A stretch of DNA of 64,000 bases from an uncultured Maribacter sp. (GTDB lineage: Bacteria; Bacteroidota; Bacteroidia; Flavobacteriales; Flavobacteriaceae), in the NCBI RefSeq assembly GCF_947495965.1, contig NZ_CANMBB010000009.1:62001-126000 (forward strand). Reading direction: 5' to 3'. The notes under the pieces were generated by a model. It was not told where the DNA came from. It ran no database searches and was given only the letters and a program-made list of their open reading frames with translations. The stretch's first letter is position 1; each line of letters starts with the position of its first letter. Made by a program: the position numbers and the translations under genes. Shown in pieces: positions 62,816 to 64,000 of this stretch.

Positions 62816-64000
62816 ATGAAAAATTTGCCATGGCTAATTTTTATTTTTTTCATTTTTGGCATTTTTTCTTATGCTCAAGACGCAACAGCGCAAGACACTA
62901 TTATTAACAATACTACAATTGTTAATGACATTTCTACTACAATACCTACAATAGTTCCTAATGCAGGCTTTTCCATGCATAGTTTATGGAGAGGTATTTT
63001 AGGAATGGTAGTTATAATTGCTATCTCTTTTTTATTTAGTTCTAATAAAAAAGCAATTAACTGGAAAACTGTTGGTATAGGTTTAGGGATACAATTATTA
63101 ATTGCTATTGGCGTACTAAAAGTTCCTTTTATTCAAAAAATATTTGAAGGATTAGGAAATATTTTTGTTAGTATATTAGATTTTACCAGAGCAGGAAGTC
63201 AATTTTTATTTGAAGGTTTGGTAGTAGATATGGATACCTTCGGATTTATTTTTGCATTTCAAGTACTCCCTACAATCATCTTTTTTTCTGCACTAACCTC
63301 TTTATTATTCTATTTAGGAATTATACAAAAAGTAGTAAAAGGCCTTGCCCTACTTTTATCTAAAACCTTAGGAATATCTGGTCCAGAAAGTCTTTCTGTT
63401 GCAGGTAATATTTTCTTAGGTCAAACAGAAGCTCCTTTACTTATAAAAGCTTACTTAGAGAAAATGACAAAATCCGAAATCTTATTAGTTATGATAGGTG
63501 GCATGGCAACCGTTGCTGGTGCTGTTTTAGCTGCTTATATAGGATTTTTAGGAGGGGATGACCCTGTGCTACGGTTACAATTTGCAAAACATTTACTAGC
63601 GGCATCTGTAATGGCTGCTCCTGGTGCTATTGTAGTGTCAAAAATTTTATACCCGCAAACCGAAAAAATAGATACTAATGTAACTGTATCTACAGAAAAA
63701 ATAGGTTCAAATATACTAGACGCTATTTCAAACGGAACAACCGAAGGTTTAAAGTTAGCTGTAAATGTAGGCGCTATGCTTTTAGTTTTTGTTGCTTTTA
63801 TTGCCATGATAAATGGTATATTAGAATGGACTGGAGACATAACCCACCTAAACAGTTGGATTGCTAATAATACTAGCTATGAAAAATTTTCTTTAGAAGC
63901 TATTTTAGGAACCATCTTTGCCCCTTTAATGTGGCTAATAGGTGTTGCCAATGAAGATATTATGCTCATGGGACAATTATTAGGTATAAAATTAGCAGCA
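62816..64000 (+). CDS. NupC-type concentrative nucleoside transporter (partial, runs off the window)
   Basis: The frame opens at ATG with an N-terminal hydrophobic segment resembling a signal (ending SYAQ, about 22), then a polar stretch and a series of membrane helices. CNT family hallmarks are visible: SLSVAGNIFLGQTEAPLLIKAYL, a GTTEGLKLAVNVGAMLLVFVAFIAMINGIL block and GVANEDIMLMGQLLG. Only the first 395 residues lie in the window. Imports nucleosides with Na+ or H+; the extra N-terminal signal-like segment is common in Bacteroidota members. Confidence 0.9.
   Translation, partial: MKNLPWLIFIFFIFGIFSYAQDATAQDTIINNTTIVNDISTTIPTIVPNAGFSMHSLWRGILGMVVIIAISFLFSSNKKAINWKTVGIGLGIQLLIAIGVLKVPFIQKIFEGLGNIFVSILDFTRAGSQFLFEGLVVDMDTFGFIFAFQVLPTIIFFSALTSLLFYLGIIQKVVKGLALLLSKTLGISGPESLSVAGNIFLGQTEAPLLIKAYLEKMTKSEILLVMIGGMATVAGAVLAAYIGFLGGDDPVLRLQFAKHLLAASVMAAPGAIVVSKILYPQTEKIDTNVTVSTEKIGSNILDAISNGTTEGLKLAVNVGAMLLVFVAFIAMINGILEWTGDITHLNSWIANNTSYEKFSLEAILGTIFAPLMWLIGVANEDIMLMGQLLGIKLAA

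Noticed and set aside
1-64000. tRNA or rRNA genes, CRISPR arrays, transposases, integrases or phage genes.
   Set aside because: None could be recognised by reading; coding density and gene content are those of core chromosome. A tRNA scan was not possible here.

Overview
The window is a piece of a low-GC chromosome from a member of the Bacteroidota, almost certainly a marine-type Flavobacteriaceae. The grounds are strong A/T bias, candidate promoters with the Bacteroidota TTG / TAnnTTTG pattern, little sign of Shine-Dalgarno sites, and family content (DUF3857 transglutaminase-like pairs, GIN-domain lipoproteins, a DUF5686/CarboxypepD_reg outer-membrane protein, MoxR-DUF58-DUF4350-DUF4129-SpoIIM set). 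No tRNA, rRNA, IS element, prophage or CRISPR array was seen. Species cannot be named from this sequence alone. Genes are dense and mostly on the minus strand.

Layout. 1-1.1 kb: end of a membrane protein and a SIMPL-like exported protein. 1.1-11.5 kb (minus): polyprenyl synthase, rlmN, queA, aroA, a MazG-like hydrolase, two DUF3857/transglutaminase-like exported proteins (one with the catalytic Cys and His replaced), dtd and rsgA. 11.7-12.7 kb: two small exported proteins. 12.75-16.9 kb (minus): an aromatic amino acid operon, pheA - aminotransferase - tyrA - DAHP synthase/chorismate mutase, preceded by a 23-residue Phe/Tyr-rich leader peptide and an intrinsic terminator, i.e. a ribosome-mediated attenuator. 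17-21.2 kb: lipoproteins, a serine hydrolase and a PagL-like deacylase. 21.3-27.1 kb: metF and a methionine synthase split into two genes with a small four-helix-bundle gene between the halves. 27.1-33.2 kb: MoxR/DUF58/SpoIIM membrane cluster with a divergent RDD gene. 33.2-34 kb: tandem DUF805 genes. 34.2-42 kb: sulfate assimilation operon (cysH, cysD, cysN, sulfite reductase, SUMT, a flavoprotein reductase, a DUF2061 protein) with two similar operator-like sites in its control region and a divergently placed Rrf2 regulator upstream. 42.1-43.1 kb: lipocalin-like lipoprotein and a decayed tandem copy. 43.2-50.8 kb: methionine operon (metY - fused MetX/aspartokinase/homoserine dehydrogenase - metZ-like) behind a SAM-I riboswitch, then metK. 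51.1-64 kb: deoxynucleoside kinase, pepE, App1-like phosphatase, membrane and soluble pyrophosphatases, DUF5686 protein, pyruvate dehydrogenase E1 beta, etfB/etfA behind a perfect 12-2-12 palindrome, a bifunctional nuclease and the start of a NupC-type nucleoside transporter.

Taken together, about half of the window covers one metabolic route: sulfate to sulfide (34-41 kb), sulfide plus activated homoserine to homocysteine (43-49 kb), homocysteine to methionine (21-27 kb) and methionine to SAM (metK). Three different control devices are visible: a SAM riboswitch, paired operators for a probable Rrf2 repressor, and in the aromatic operon a translation-coupled attenuator. The attenuator is the most notable find, because the leader gene is too short for ordinary gene calling, yet peptide, terminator and a competing antiterminator pairing can all be read from the sequence.
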